Shown: piece after piece, positions 8,620 through 16,383 of the stretch
Numbering within the stretch: the first letter of the stretch is position 1
Layout: each line of letters opens with the position of its first letter
IMG/VR virus record: IMGVR_UViG_3300037247_001689
Location: 1 to 64,000 of that record
DNA: 64,000 nt
Direction: 5' to 3' (one strand)
Origin: a virus
Notes under the pieces: model-generated
Told to the model about the DNA's origin: nothing
Databases searched by the model: none
What the model saw: the letters and a program-made list of their open reading frames with translations, nothing else
Program-made: the position numbers and the translations under genes

Positions 8620-8838
8620 ATGGTTTCAAAAATGACCCCTGAACAAAAATGGTTTAACCGTATGAAAAAATGTCTTGAAGATATGCCAGAAGGGATTGAA
8701 TTTGGTATCTTTGACAGGACTATACTTTATTTAAAAGAGGGTGAATATAAAAAATGCATGGATGATAAAATGTTGATGGATGCTCAAATAGATAGCCAAC
8801 TTTTTGAGCGTATTTTTGGCAATGACTCTTTTTACTAA
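8620..8838 (+). CDS. Hypothetical protein, 72 aa
   Basis: Acidic and helical, with FGIFDRTILYLKEGEYKKC in the middle. It starts six bases after the previous stop. An internal ATG at residue 5 is an alternative start because no clear ribosome site is visible. Confidence 0.45.
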   Translation: MVSKMTPEQKWFNRMKKCLEDMPEGIEFGIFDRTILYLKEGEYKKCMDDKMLMDAQIDSQLFERIFGNDSFY

Positions 8839-8857
8839 CTATTAATTAGGAGATATA

Positions 8858-9151
8858 ATGAACATAGAAGAAGTACAAGAAATGATAGATTTAACCCCGA
8901 ATCAAGAAAAGGCTTGGAAATCATTAAAAAGGGCGTTTACCAAATGCGCTAAAGAAAATATTTATCTCTATCAGGTTCTGGACAGTTTAAGTGGGTTAAA
9001 TGGTAATAATATATCAAAAATATTAGAAAAGGCTGAGGTCGAGGATTCGAAAGGGTGGAACGACGAAAGAAATTTACAGAATTTAGCCTATGAAAGTGTA
9101 AAAACTACTGACGCGTGGGCAGATGATACCCACTTTGTTATATTAAAATAA
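8858..9151 (+). CDS. Hypothetical protein, 97 aa
   Basis: Soluble; TTAGGAGATATA precedes the ATG. The segment KAWKSLKRAFTKCAKENIYLYQVLDS resembles a helical pair seen in small phage proteins, but no function follows from it. Confidence 0.5.
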   Translation: MNIEEVQEMIDLTPNQEKAWKSLKRAFTKCAKENIYLYQVLDSLSGLNGNNISKILEKAEVEDSKGWNDERNLQNLAYESVKTTDAWADDTHFVILK

Positions 9152-9174
9152 CAATCATAACTACAGGATAAGAT

Positions 9175-9549
9175 ATGGAAGGAACAACGCTTGTATTAAA
9201 TGATAAACAACTTAAACGGGTAAGAATTTTAATTGATGATTATGTAAATCTTCGCGGTAATATCAGATGCCAAGATAGGGCTGAAATAGAAGAACTAAAC
9301 GATCATATTAAGTCCGTGTATGAAATTAAAGACAATAAAAAAATTGTCGATAAGCCAGTTATCTACGTACAACATCAAATGCTTAAAGCGTATAGGGGTC
9401 TCGGTAGAATAAAAGAATATGTCAAAAAAACGAAACGATTAACTAAAAATGAAATAAATGAACATATTAAAAACATAAATGAGCCACTATTGAGAGCTTT
9501 CATGGATGTTTTTCCAGACGAAGACAACACCGATTATGGCGAACTTTAA
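9175..9549 (+). CDS. Hypothetical protein, 124 aa
   Basis: Mostly helical and highly charged, with the start MEGTTLVLNDKQLKRVR. CAGGATAAGAT supplies the ribosome site. Unrecognised. Confidence 0.5.
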   Translation: MEGTTLVLNDKQLKRVRILIDDYVNLRGNIRCQDRAEIEELNDHIKSVYEIKDNKKIVDKPVIYVQHQMLKAYRGLGRIKEYVKKTKRLTKNEINEHIKNINEPLLRAFMDVFPDEDNTDYGEL

Positions 9550-9551
9550 TA

Positions 9552-9764
9552 ATGGGAAAAGACATGCCAAAATACAGCGTAACAATACCAATATACTCAT
9601 TTATGACAGTTGAGGTCGAAGCAGATAATAAAAAAGAGGCCATTAATAAAGCTTTAGACGATGCGATGCCGCCTTGTCTTTGTCATCAATGTTCGGATGA
9701 TTTGGAAGTCGGGGAAATTGCTGAAGATCTAATAAATGATAATAATGCTCATCAAATCGATTAA
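9552..9764 (+). CDS. Hypothetical protein, 70 aa, DpnD/PcfM-like fold possible
   Basis: The pattern YSVTIPIYSFMTVEVEADNKKEAINKALD (strand, strand, then a helix with EA..KA) is typical of small DpnD/PcfM-like phage proteins that read '...V.vEAdseeeA...A'. A CLCHQC cysteine cluster sits near residue 44. ATG 9564 is an alternative start. Family link is tentative. Confidence 0.5.
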   Translation: MGKDMPKYSVTIPIYSFMTVEVEADNKKEAINKALDDAMPPCLCHQCSDDLEVGEIAEDLINDNNAHQID

Positions 9765-9790
9765 CTAAACCTTCAATATTAAGACATATT

Positions 9791-10084
9791 ATGATCAGTA
9801 AAAACTATAGTGAACTATTTAAACCATCTTTAGAAGTTATATCAAACGCAGGAAAACCATATTATCACTTTGTTATGTTCGGAAATGAAGGTGTAGAAGG
9901 ATACAAAGTTGTCCGAGACGAATCTGAAATTAAGCCAGAAACAATCAGCAAGATGAAATTAAGAGCAAGGATTAACGCACATAGGAACGTCAGTGTTTTC
10001 GCATTTAAATCTGATTCAAAAGTTGATATGAATGATATTACCAAAAAGATGTTAAAAGGCGACCACGTTATAAAATTAAATTAA
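9791..10084 (+). CDS. Hypothetical protein, 97 aa
   Basis: Soluble, with alternating beta/helix character. No motif recognised. It is followed directly by a factor-independent terminator, so it ends this sub-operon. Confidence 0.5.
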   Translation: MISKNYSELFKPSLEVISNAGKPYYHFVMFGNEGVEGYKVVRDESEIKPETISKMKLRARINAHRNVSVFAFKSDSKVDMNDITKKMLKGDHVIKLN

Positions 10085-10098
10085 CAAACGACTTTTGC

Positions 10099-10120
10099 AC
10101 CTATCAAAATAGGTATTTTT
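10099..10120 (+). terminator. Factor-independent terminator
   Basis: ACCTAT (10099-10104), loop CAAA, ATAGGT (10109-10114), then TATTTTT. The stem is short but perfect and lies just after a stop codon. Confidence 0.6.
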
Positions 10121-10150
10121 ACATTCACTGCAGCGTACATTTTAAAATTT

Positions 10151-10417
10151 ATGGGGATTATGAAAACAGCAGAAGAAAGAGCAATTAAATTTGCAAAAAG
10201 AATAATTAAAATTGATTGCCAGGATAATAAGGCCGTTCAAAAATCTGACAGGTTGAATCAAAAATCATTAGCTGGTAAAATATTAATATTGCTAAAAGAA
10301 CAAGATAAAATAACCAAAGGAAGTATAATCATTGATCTCAATAAAAAAATCGCAGCTGGTGAAATGATACTATGTGCATACGCAATGGATATAGTCAGTG
10401 AATCCAAAACACTTTAA
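10151..10417 (+). CDS. Hypothetical protein, 88 aa
   Basis: Basic, helical. ATG 10160 (three residues in) is an alternative start because GGGGATT precedes it. No family recognised. Confidence 0.45.
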   Translation: MGIMKTAEERAIKFAKRIIKIDCQDNKAVQKSDRLNQKSLAGKILILLKEQDKITKGSIIIDLNKKIAAGEMILCAYAMDIVSESKTL

Positions 10418-10449
10418 AAACCTTATTAACTAATACATTGGAGATTGAT

Positions 10450-10620
10450 ATGAAACAATATACAGAAATCGGGACGTGTCATAGTTGCCCATTGAATCAT
10501 AAAACCATGGTTAAAATAAAATGCCCATGGGTTGATAATTTAGGTGAGTTGGATAATTTTGAACCATTTAATAAAATACATCCCGATTGCACTCTTGATG
10601 ATATACCGGTCAAGAAGTAA
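10450..10620 (+). CDS. Small Cys-containing phage protein ('HPDC' type), 56 aa
   Basis: ATG 10450 preferred because GGAGA lies five bases upstream. Cysteines sit in CHSCPL near the N-terminus and in KIHPDCTLDDIP at the end. The ending matches that of the minus-strand gene at 42504-42719 (KIHPDCPLED), a motif seen in many small phage proteins. Function unknown, probably a single metal site. Confidence 0.55.
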   Translation: MKQYTEIGTCHSCPLNHKTMVKIKCPWVDNLGELDNFEPFNKIHPDCTLDDIPVKK

Positions 10621-10665
10621 TTTCTTAACCACCTTATATAATATAACCTTTAACAAAAATTTAAA

Positions 10666-10983
10666 ATGAGCGATACAACAGAACTAGAATTAAAAGACGC
10701 ACCAGAATATGACGAACTAGCAAGATTATTAATAAAAAATTATCTTAAAGATGCTAACATCTACAAAGAAATGGGCGCTTGTATGACTGGCAAGATACAA
10801 GAATTAAAGGAACAAACAAAGACCTCTATATTAACCAAAACTAGAGGAAATTTAATTTTTCACGGTGGGTGCCTTAGTTGCTCAGAACAAAGTTTAAATA
10901 CATGCATAGGGTGCCAATTTTTAGATTTTGGTAGGAACTTCGGACCGGGTGGAATGTTACCGGATCTTTCAAATAAAAATTAA
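10666..10983 (+). CDS. Cysteine-cluster protein, 105 aa
   Basis: N-terminal 60 residues are helical. The C-terminal part has CLSCSEQSLNTCIGC, four cysteines spaced like a small zinc knuckle, followed by a Gly-rich tail. Unrecognised. Confidence 0.5.
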   Translation: MSDTTELELKDAPEYDELARLLIKNYLKDANIYKEMGACMTGKIQELKEQTKTSILTKTRGNLIFHGGCLSCSEQSLNTCIGCQFLDFGRNFGPGGMLPDLSNKN

Positions 10984-11013
10984 CCACCCATTAGGGTATT
11001 TAAGGATAATAAT

Positions 11014-11373
11014 ATGTATAAAGATATAAATAAAATGATAGACCGTGTTAAGGAAGTATTCCCAAAATCGTTTATTTATAAAGATAATGAATTGATAATT
11101 GAGAAAAAGAACAATATCTATTTTAGGATTGATAATATTGAAAATGATCTGGAATTTAATTGTAAAATGATCGAATTTCTTTCCAGACCATCGCATAAAG
11201 GGCTTACTAAAAAATGGCAAAAACATATTAGAGACGGGCTGAATAAATTTTTAGGAACGAAATTTACAGTCGAGGATTTGTCAACAATTTACACAAATTT
11301 AGGCGGTGGCTGTAGCAGAACAAAAACGAAAATGTTTATCAGACATGGGTATGATTTTAAAATGCTTATCTAA
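11014..11373 (+). CDS. Hypothetical protein, 119 aa
   Basis: Begins MYKDINKMIDRVKEVF and contains a beta-rich middle and KGLTKKWQKHI helix. TAAGGATAATAAT supplies the ribosome site. No family recognised. Confidence 0.5.
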   Translation: MYKDINKMIDRVKEVFPKSFIYKDNELIIEKKNNIYFRIDNIENDLEFNCKMIEFLSRPSHKGLTKKWQKHIRDGLNKFLGTKFTVEDLSTIYTNLGGGCSRTKTKMFIRHGYDFKMLI

Positions 11374-11388
11374 ATATTTTAATTAACC

Positions 11389-11409
11389 AAATACCCTCAC
11401 AGGGTATTT
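11389..11409. repeat. Intergenic hairpin
   Basis: AAATACCC (11389-11396), loop TCACA, GGGTATTT (11402-11409): a perfect 8-bp stem between two genes. It lacks a T-run, so it may be a processing or stability element rather than a terminator. A weaker ACCC...GGGT relative lies at about 10986-10997 before the preceding gene. Confidence 0.55.
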
Positions 11410-11421
11410 ATAGAAGATGTT

Positions 11422-11919
11422 ATGAAGAAATTAAGACTACTATTATTTGAAGATTGTGATCGTAATTGTAAAGGCTGTTGTAATAAGCAATGGGATTTAA
11501 AAAGGCTTCCAGTATGCACAACCTACAAAGGATATGATCAGATTATTCTAACAGGCGGGGAGCCAATGCTTAACCCGAATTTAATTAATAAAGTTATCGA
11601 TCAAATTAGATCAGCCAATAAATCTTGCAAAATTATTCTTTACACGGCTAAGGTTGATAATTATGAGGTGATGTACCAGTTAATCGAAAAGTTAGACGGG
11701 ATAACTGTCACACTCCATGAAGCCATGGATATAGCAAGCTTTAACAGATTTAATGATTATATCTACTGCAAAAATGTAAACGGTAAAAGTTTAAGACTAA
11801 ATGTGTTTAGAGAAGTAGGACCGATTCAAATTTATATGCTGTGGGAAACCAAGAAAAATATAGAATGGATTGAAGATTGCCCATTACCCAAAGATGAAAT
11901 ATTTATGAGATTTAACTAA
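11422..11919 (+). CDS. Minimal radical SAM protein
   Basis: 165 residues. Residues 12-20 read CDRNCKGCC, giving the CX3CX2C iron-sulfur motif of radical SAM enzymes, and TGGEPML at about 46-52 is the GGE motif that binds SAM. The family makes a 5'-deoxyadenosyl radical to modify RNA, peptides or proteins. The chain stops after about half a full (beta/alpha)8 barrel, as in activase-like and QueE-like short members. The substrate cannot be told; no queuosine or anaerobic reductase genes are seen nearby. Confidence 0.7.
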   Translation: MKKLRLLLFEDCDRNCKGCCNKQWDLKRLPVCTTYKGYDQIILTGGEPMLNPNLINKVIDQIRSANKSCKIILYTAKVDNYEVMYQLIEKLDGITVTLHEAMDIASFNRFNDYIYCKNVNGKSLRLNVFREVGPIQIYMLWETKKNIEWIEDCPLPKDEIFMRFN

Positions 11920-11948
11920 CCAAACATAGTATTAAACAGGAGGACAAA

Positions 11949-12113
11949 GTGAGCAAATCAATCATACTCCAAAATAAAATAACAGAGTTTAAAACTATCC
12001 TGATTGATTTAGATGAAACCGGATATTTTACAGGTAAAAGAAAGCTCATGAAACGGCACAATATCAAACTAAAAAATCTAATCAAGAAAAAATATTATTT
12101 CGAGAAAACTTAA
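11949..12113 (+). CDS. Short basic hypothetical protein, 54 aa
   Basis: GTG start after AGGAGGACAAA, a strong ribosome site. Lys-rich C-terminal half, suggesting nucleic-acid contact. Stop and next start overlap (TAATG), so it is probably co-translated with the HTH protein. Confidence 0.5.
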   Translation: MSKSIILQNKITEFKTILIDLDETGYFTGKRKLMKRHNIKLKNLIKKKYYFEKT

Positions 12114-12349
12114 TGACACCAGATAAAGTAAGAGCGTTCAGAGAGTCCCATTTCAAAAGCCGTCTACAAATGGCCGTTGAATTTAAAACCACTGAGAGAA
12201 CGATCAGAGCTTATGAATCAGGAGAGAATAAATCAATTCCTGGTATTTTTGTTAAGGCGGTTGAGTTGTGGTTGAAAGTTAATGAAGCGATCAGAGTTGC
12301 TGAGTATTCACCGAAAAATAGGGCTATTTTGAAGGTTTTAAAGAAGTAA
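12113..12349 (+). CDS. HTH DNA-binding protein, XRE/Cro-like
   Basis: 78 residues. Residues 1-45 follow the XRE layout: MTPDKVRAFRESHFKSRLQMA, then VEFKTTERTIRAYESGE as recognition-helix region with the typical 'R.YE.G' ending. Likely a small transcription regulator acting on the accessory region; its operator is not identified. Confidence 0.6.
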   Translation: MTPDKVRAFRESHFKSRLQMAVEFKTTERTIRAYESGENKSIPGIFVKAVELWLKVNEAIRVAEYSPKNRAILKVLKK

Positions 12350-12413
12350 ATGCTAAAGGCGTGATTTATAAGATTTTCCATTAAACTGTAATAATTAAAC
12401 AAAAGGAGACGTG

Positions 12414-12869
12414 ATGAGTAAATACATATTAAAAATTCCAAAAGATATAGAAGAAGATTTATTTACACTAGCACTCAGAAGTTATGAAGAAAGTGGTGAG
12501 ATTTTAACCGAAAACTGGGCATCATCAGGATATACTGTTACTGTAAGAGGTGTTGATTTTAAAGTACCTTCGATACAATTTAAGGATATTCCTAAAGAGT
12601 TTTTGGGAGAAATAAAGGACTCTGAGTTTGATAAATATTGTGATCTTATTCCGTTTGACAACAGGGTATTAGAAAAGATTAAACCTGATTTTTTAAATTG
12701 CTGGCAAGCCTCAGAGAAAAACACTCATTTATTGTATGCTAACTTATTCAACTTTGTAGCCTTAATTGGACAATACAAAAATAAAGAAACTGATCTGTTT
12801 GATAGTATCGACAAAGAATGGAAAAAGATATTAAAAATAAAGAAACAACAAAAGGAGAAAGATGACTAA
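12414..12869 (+). CDS. Hypothetical protein, 151 aa
   Basis: AAAGGAGACGTG precedes ATG 12414; a GTG three bases earlier is possible. Starts MSKYILKIPKDIEEDLFTLAL; the next gene starts with a similar LKINP...LLKNLALSGY pattern, so the pair may be distant duplicates. Overlaps the next gene by eight bases. Confidence 0.5.
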   Translation: MSKYILKIPKDIEEDLFTLALRSYEESGEILTENWASSGYTVTVRGVDFKVPSIQFKDIPKEFLGEIKDSEFDKYCDLIPFDNRVLEKIKPDFLNCWQASEKNTHLLYANLFNFVALIGQYKNKETDLFDSIDKEWKKILKIKKQQKEKDD

Positions 12870-13188
12870 AACAATCAAACTAAAAATAAACCCCTGCAAA
12901 GAGAGGGAAGAACTCCTAAAGAATCTTGCCTTATCAGGATATAAAACTTGGCAGGAAGAAGTTATCAGAGATAAGTGCATTCCAAGCAAAGGTCATGATT
13001 ATTATGTCTGCTTTGAAGTGGATGAATCGGAGATATCCCATAGTGATATTGATCAGCACGTTGATTTAATTACAGCAGTATCAGGGATAATGCAAACGTT
13101 GAGAGATGAAAACAACACTTACGAAACTGATACAACTATAATGATAGAAGAACTTGGTAAACTTGGGTATACGTTTCAAAAACACTAA
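12862..13188 (+). CDS. Hypothetical protein, 108 aa
   Basis: AAAGGAGAAAG gives a strong ribosome site inside the previous gene. Alternating strands and helices; possible relative of the preceding product through its N-terminal ~35 residues. Function unknown. Confidence 0.5.
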   Translation: MTKTIKLKINPCKEREELLKNLALSGYKTWQEEVIRDKCIPSKGHDYYVCFEVDESEISHSDIDQHVDLITAVSGIMQTLRDENNTYETDTTIMIEELGKLGYTFQKH

Positions 13189-13205
13189 TTAATATTAAAG
13201 GAATT

Positions 13206-13361
13206 ATGAGAATATTTCATATGGTATTTCTTCAGTTAACGGTATTAATGGGTGCCTTTAGACCCCTCGAATTAAAACAGTATGATTATTATATCGGTAT
13301 TTGCATTGGAATAATGATATCGGTTAATGTCTTCATGATATTCAAACTAACCAAAAAATAG
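13206..13361 (+). CDS. Small two-helix membrane protein, paralogue of the 53694 product
   Basis: 51 residues with two hydrophobic stretches linked by RPLELKQYDYYIG. The protein at 53694-53867 has RPDELKIYDYYIG at the same place and the same helix layout, so the two are paralogues about 40 kb apart. AAAGGAATT supplies the ribosome site. Confidence 0.6.
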   Translation: MRIFHMVFLQLTVLMGAFRPLELKQYDYYIGICIGIMISVNVFMIFKLTKK

Positions 13362-13369
13362 GAGCAAAA

Positions 13370-14236
13370 ATGTCAAAACTAAAAACAGCAATTGAAGAAA
13401 AAGACTGGCTAACAGCAAAGCGATTAATCTTAGATAACCCTGAGTATCTGGAAGAGAATGTTGATTTGGTATTGGGGATGATTGAGCGCCTTGATAAATT
13501 GAAGACTGAATATCAAATGGTGGGAAGAGGTATTCGAAGTGAGAAGATTAATATTATACCTACTCCGTGGCAAAAAAGTAAAAGAGGGGATTCGCCTTTT
13601 ATGAACTGGAAACACGACCCTGCAAGATTATTTAAACCGGAAGATTTGGATTACTTAAAACAAATGGTTAAAAATCCACGAGAATTTAAACAGCGATACT
13701 TAGGTGAATGGGAACCTATTGAAGAAACTGAAGAAGAACGTAATGAAAGAATATGGAGCCAATACCAATATAAGCGGACAGAGAATAGGCAAGAAAGATT
13801 TTGGATGACATCACCACTACCATCAATGAATATAAAATGGAAACGTGAAGACAATAAAGAGCTAGCCCATGAACAGGCATTAAGTGTTAATGAGTTTAAG
13901 GATGGGATGAAAAAATCTTGCCGTAAAATTATGACGGATTCTATTAGAATAGGTGACAGGTTAAAGGGTTTTGGTTTTGACCAGATTATCATAGACGACA
14001 CAATCCCCAAAGGCGAACTACAACTCATCGGTGAAAAGAATGCTGTTAAGATTATCGGAATTGATAAAGGTTCTCCCGAAGGTGACAAACATTGTGAATC
14101 TGTATGGGAGTGGGCAGGTGTAAAGCCGGTTATAACCAGTTTATCCTTTACGGTAGACAAAAGCGGCGGTAAAATTTCTGAGCCAAAATCAGCACCTAAA
14201 TTTAAAATAACCAACCCTTGGGAAGATTCAGAATAA
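13370..14236 (+). CDS. Unknown protein with a terminase-like linker motif
   Basis: 288 residues. Residues ~75-115 contain FKPEDLDYLKQMVK and then FKQRYLGEWEP, close to the 'F.Q.YLGEW' stretch that joins ATPase and nuclease domains in large terminases. No Walker A or B is present, so it is not a motor. The rest is unrecognised. The stop overlaps the next start (TAATG). Together with the next ORF it may represent remnants of, or a protein derived from, a second terminase. Confidence 0.45.
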   Translation: MSKLKTAIEEKDWLTAKRLILDNPEYLEENVDLVLGMIERLDKLKTEYQMVGRGIRSEKINIIPTPWQKSKRGDSPFMNWKHDPARLFKPEDLDYLKQMVKNPREFKQRYLGEWEPIEETEEERNERIWSQYQYKRTENRQERFWMTSPLPSMNIKWKREDNKELAHEQALSVNEFKDGMKKSCRKIMTDSIRIGDRLKGFGFDQIIIDDTIPKGELQLIGEKNAVKIIGIDKGSPEGDKHCESVWEWAGVKPVITSLSFTVDKSGGKISEPKSAPKFKITNPWEDSE

Positions 14237-14943
14237 TGAACCCCAAACAACTAAGAAAGGAACACCCAGAACTATTCCGGCTTTGGGTGGAAAGTAAAAA
14301 AGCCTTAAGATTTGGTGATTCAGATCCAGGTCCGATACCGCAAAAGGATAAAAACTATATTATCTCAATCGTCAATGACCAGCGGAAGTGCTTCTCAGTA
14401 ATTGAATACAACGATGGCTGGGCAACCGACGATCAAAAAGGAAAGGTTCAAGATGTCAACGTACCATCGCGGGAAGTAATCAGCTTTCAAAGCCAGGATA
14501 TTTCAGAGAATGAATTCATTGCTTTGCTAATCGATATCATGCGGGTCTATTCCTCATTTGAACTTGATAATGATTTAATTGCTTGCTTCAGGACAAACGG
14601 AGCGGGGAAGATCGTTTTTGATGCAGTTAAAAGTTATATACAATCAGACATGACCTTTGAAGATATCAAATATTTCCCGACAGCCAGGCGAACTAAAAGC
14701 GGTAAAGAATTATTCACAAGAACCGGACGAGGCTGGGAAATGACTGCAGCGCATGAAAAAGATTGTCTGGATTCCATGAAAACAGCCGAGGAACAACGGT
14801 ATTTTGTACTGGCCACGGACAATTCAAAAAACATGTTCCAGATGACCAGCGTAGATTATAGTGAACAGAAAGAGATCGATTCCTTTATGTATGTGTGGAT
14901 GATGATTAGTTTTATCCGGTTGAATATGGTGAATCTTTTTTAG
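14236..14943 (+). CDS. Possible inactive RNase H-like (terminase nuclease-like) protein
   Basis: 235 residues from ATG 14236 (overlaps the previous stop). The order of elements fits a terminase nuclease fold: strand YIISIVND, strand/helix VISFQSQDISENEFIALL, DLIACFRTNGAGKIVFDAV, then TRTGRGWEMTAAHEKDCLDSM. Where active nucleases have acidic residues in the first strand and before the 'NG.G' turn, this protein has ND and CF, so activity is doubtful. The assignment is inferred from pattern only. Confidence 0.4.
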   Translation: MNPKQLRKEHPELFRLWVESKKALRFGDSDPGPIPQKDKNYIISIVNDQRKCFSVIEYNDGWATDDQKGKVQDVNVPSREVISFQSQDISENEFIALLIDIMRVYSSFELDNDLIACFRTNGAGKIVFDAVKSYIQSDMTFEDIKYFPTARRTKSGKELFTRTGRGWEMTAAHEKDCLDSMKTAEEQRYFVLATDNSKNMFQMTSVDYSEQKEIDSFMYVWMMISFIRLNMVNLF

Positions 14944-14952
14944 GGAATAATT

Positions 14953-15252
14953 ATGTCAGTTGGTGGTATGGGGGAATTACTTTTTAATATTAAACATCGT
15001 AATACTGAGTGGGATAATTTTTATGAGATTGACACGACTGTCTATGAGAAATATGCTATCGTTTCAATTGTGAAACGTTCAAAAGTATGCTACACGATAA
15101 TGTCATGGCCAGTTAAGAGCGAGTTTGTTTACAGGCTAGGTGGATTCAAGTTTATCAATCGCATAGAAAAAGCGAAACTTAAAATGCAGAAAATTGCTGA
15201 CCGTAAAAACGAATCCATTATATATTTGAAGATGGTTAATGAGATTGTTTAA
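14953..15252 (+). CDS. Hypothetical protein, 99 aa
   Basis: Beta-rich start, then a helical basic C-terminus (NRIEKAKLKMQKIADRK). AGGGAATAATT supplies the ribosome site. Its end overlaps the end of the convergent minus-strand gene by four bases. Confidence 0.5.
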   Translation: MSVGGMGELLFNIKHRNTEWDNFYEIDTTVYEKYAIVSIVKRSKVCYTIMSWPVKSEFVYRLGGFKFINRIEKAKLKMQKIADRKNESIIYLKMVNEIV

Positions 15253-15491
15253 TCGTTAAGGTGTAGCGATACTTTTAGAATTCTAACGGGAATATTAGAA
15301 TCTTCTGTATACCATCCAGTGTTTTCGTTGAAAGAAAAATAACTTGAGTCACCACTGTAGTTGTCATCTTTTTTTGTTTTCAGACAAACACCATGATTCT
15401 CTTTATCTTTTATAAATTCAAAGAATTGTCCAATTTCAACCTTGGATATTGTTGTTTTATTAAACTCTCTTTTATCTACTATTTTTGTCAT
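15249..15491 (-). CDS. Hypothetical protein, 80 aa
   Basis: Predominantly beta (KVEIGQFFEFIKDKENHGVCLKTK), like small OB/SH3-type phage proteins. AAGGAGACGAAAT precedes the ATG, the signature ribosome site of this genome. Last gene of a three-gene minus cluster. Confidence 0.5.
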   Translation of the reverse strand: MTKIVDKREFNKTTISKVEIGQFFEFIKDKENHGVCLKTKKDDNYSGDSSYFSFNENTGWYTEDSNIPVRILKVSLHLND

Positions 15492-15529
15492 ATTTCGTCT
15501 CCTTAAATTAATTTTTATCTTTAATTTGT

Positions 15530-15802
15530 TTAAGAATTATTCAGTGCATCACCAATAGAACATTGACCATCGGTTATGTAATCCTTATTAATTAATTCTT
15601 CTTTAGAAAAAAGTGCCCATAAATCACTCTCATTGATTTCACTTTTAGGTATTTCAAACCCCGCAATTTGCCCGCCAGGATTAATGTTTAATCTATGCGA
15701 TTTCTTAACAGCTTCTACAAAATCTAATTCGTCTGATATTATAACCCCAAGAAATACATCGTCATCACCTGCAAAAGACATCCATAAATAATTATCATTC
15801 AT
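15530..15802 (-). CDS. Conserved phage hypothetical protein, 90 aa
   Basis: The pattern YLWMSFAGDDDVFLGVIIS ... DFVEAV ... INPGGQIAGFEIP is a frequently seen small phage family ('WMSFAD...FLG...NPGGEV...EIP') of unknown function. Preceded by AAGGAGAGTT. Confidence 0.6.
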   Translation of the reverse strand: MNDNYLWMSFAGDDDVFLGVIISDELDFVEAVKKSHRLNINPGGQIAGFEIPKSEINESDLWALFSKEELINKDYITDGQCSIGDALNNS

Positions 15803-15831
15803 AACTCTCCTTGTAATTAATATTAGTTTAA

Positions 15832-16170
15832 TTACGGTTTAACATAACGTGATAATTTTACATCCCATACAGCTTCAATAGCTAATCTGTTTAAATCTTC
15901 GGTAGCCTTGGGGTCTTCTTTGGGGCATTTAACCCAACCTTTGCCCTCAACAAACTTTGAATACCATCCAAATTCCCTGCATTCTTTTTTACCAGGCCAT
16001 TCTCCATTCCATTTGATCCGTTTTTCAGGTGATTCATTGCAGTCATAATCGCAATCACAACTTATATATTGCCCACCACAAACAGGACATCTTTCAACGT
16101 CACAACCATCCTGATGATATTCATCGACTGCAACACCACAATCGTTACATGATTCCATATCTTTCTCCAA
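15832..16170 (-). CDS. Zinc-ribbon-like hypothetical protein, 112 aa
   Basis: N-terminal CNDCGVAVDEYHQDGC and CPVCGGQYISCDCDYDC carry many paired cysteines, suggesting two metal sites. The C-terminal half is helical. TTGGAGAAAGAT precedes the ATG. It is the first gene of a minus cluster transcribed away from the RHH operator. Confidence 0.55.
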   Translation of the reverse strand: MEKDMESCNDCGVAVDEYHQDGCDVERCPVCGGQYISCDCDYDCNESPEKRIKWNGEWPGKKECREFGWYSKFVEGKGWVKCPKEDPKATEDLNRLAIEAVWDVKLSRYVKP

Positions 16171-16202
16171 TTAATATTAGTTAATACTTGATTTAAATAT
16201 CA

Positions 16203-16223
16203 TAGGTGTATAATATACACCTA
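16203..16223. promoter_or_regulatory. Palindromic operator overlapping a -10 box
   Basis: TAGGTGTAT (16203-16211), AAT, ATACACCTA (16215-16223): perfect 9-base arms. TATAAT at 16209-16214 sits in the centre and TTGATT-like -35 sequence lies at about 16188. The site lies between the minus-strand cluster and the RHH gene 23 bases downstream. It is very likely where that regulator binds to repress itself. Confidence 0.65.
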
Positions 16224-16245
16224 AACACTAAATTACAAGGAGTTA

Positions 16246-16383
16246 ATGAAAAGAACTAATATTTATCTTACTGAGCAGCTTATTAAACTTTTAAAAGAAG
16301 AGTCTAAAAAAACGGGTGAATCTATAGCCTCTATTATTAGACTTGCTGTGGGTACTTTTTTTAATGAGAAGAAAGGAGGGTAA
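16246..16383 (+). CDS. Ribbon-helix-helix (CopG-like) transcription regulator
   Basis: 45 residues from ATG 16246 after AAGGAG. The RHH layout is clear: a strand (KRTNIYLTEQ), helix (LIKLLKEESKKTG) and helix (SIASIIRLAVGTFF). Such proteins dimerise to put a two-strand ribbon into the DNA major groove and bind palindromes like the one at 16203-16223. Its stop directly precedes the next ATG. Confidence 0.7.
   Translation: MKRTNIYLTEQLIKLLKEESKKTGESIASIIRLAVGTFFNEKKGG

Noticed and set aside
9552-9764. CLCHQC cluster as a thioredoxin-like active site.
   Set aside because: No thioredoxin fold around it and the spacing differs; kept as an unassigned Cys pair.
13651-14250. Minus-strand frame of 199 codons opposite the 13370 gene.
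   Set aside because: No ribosome site and against the direction of a well-coupled operon; an antisense shadow.
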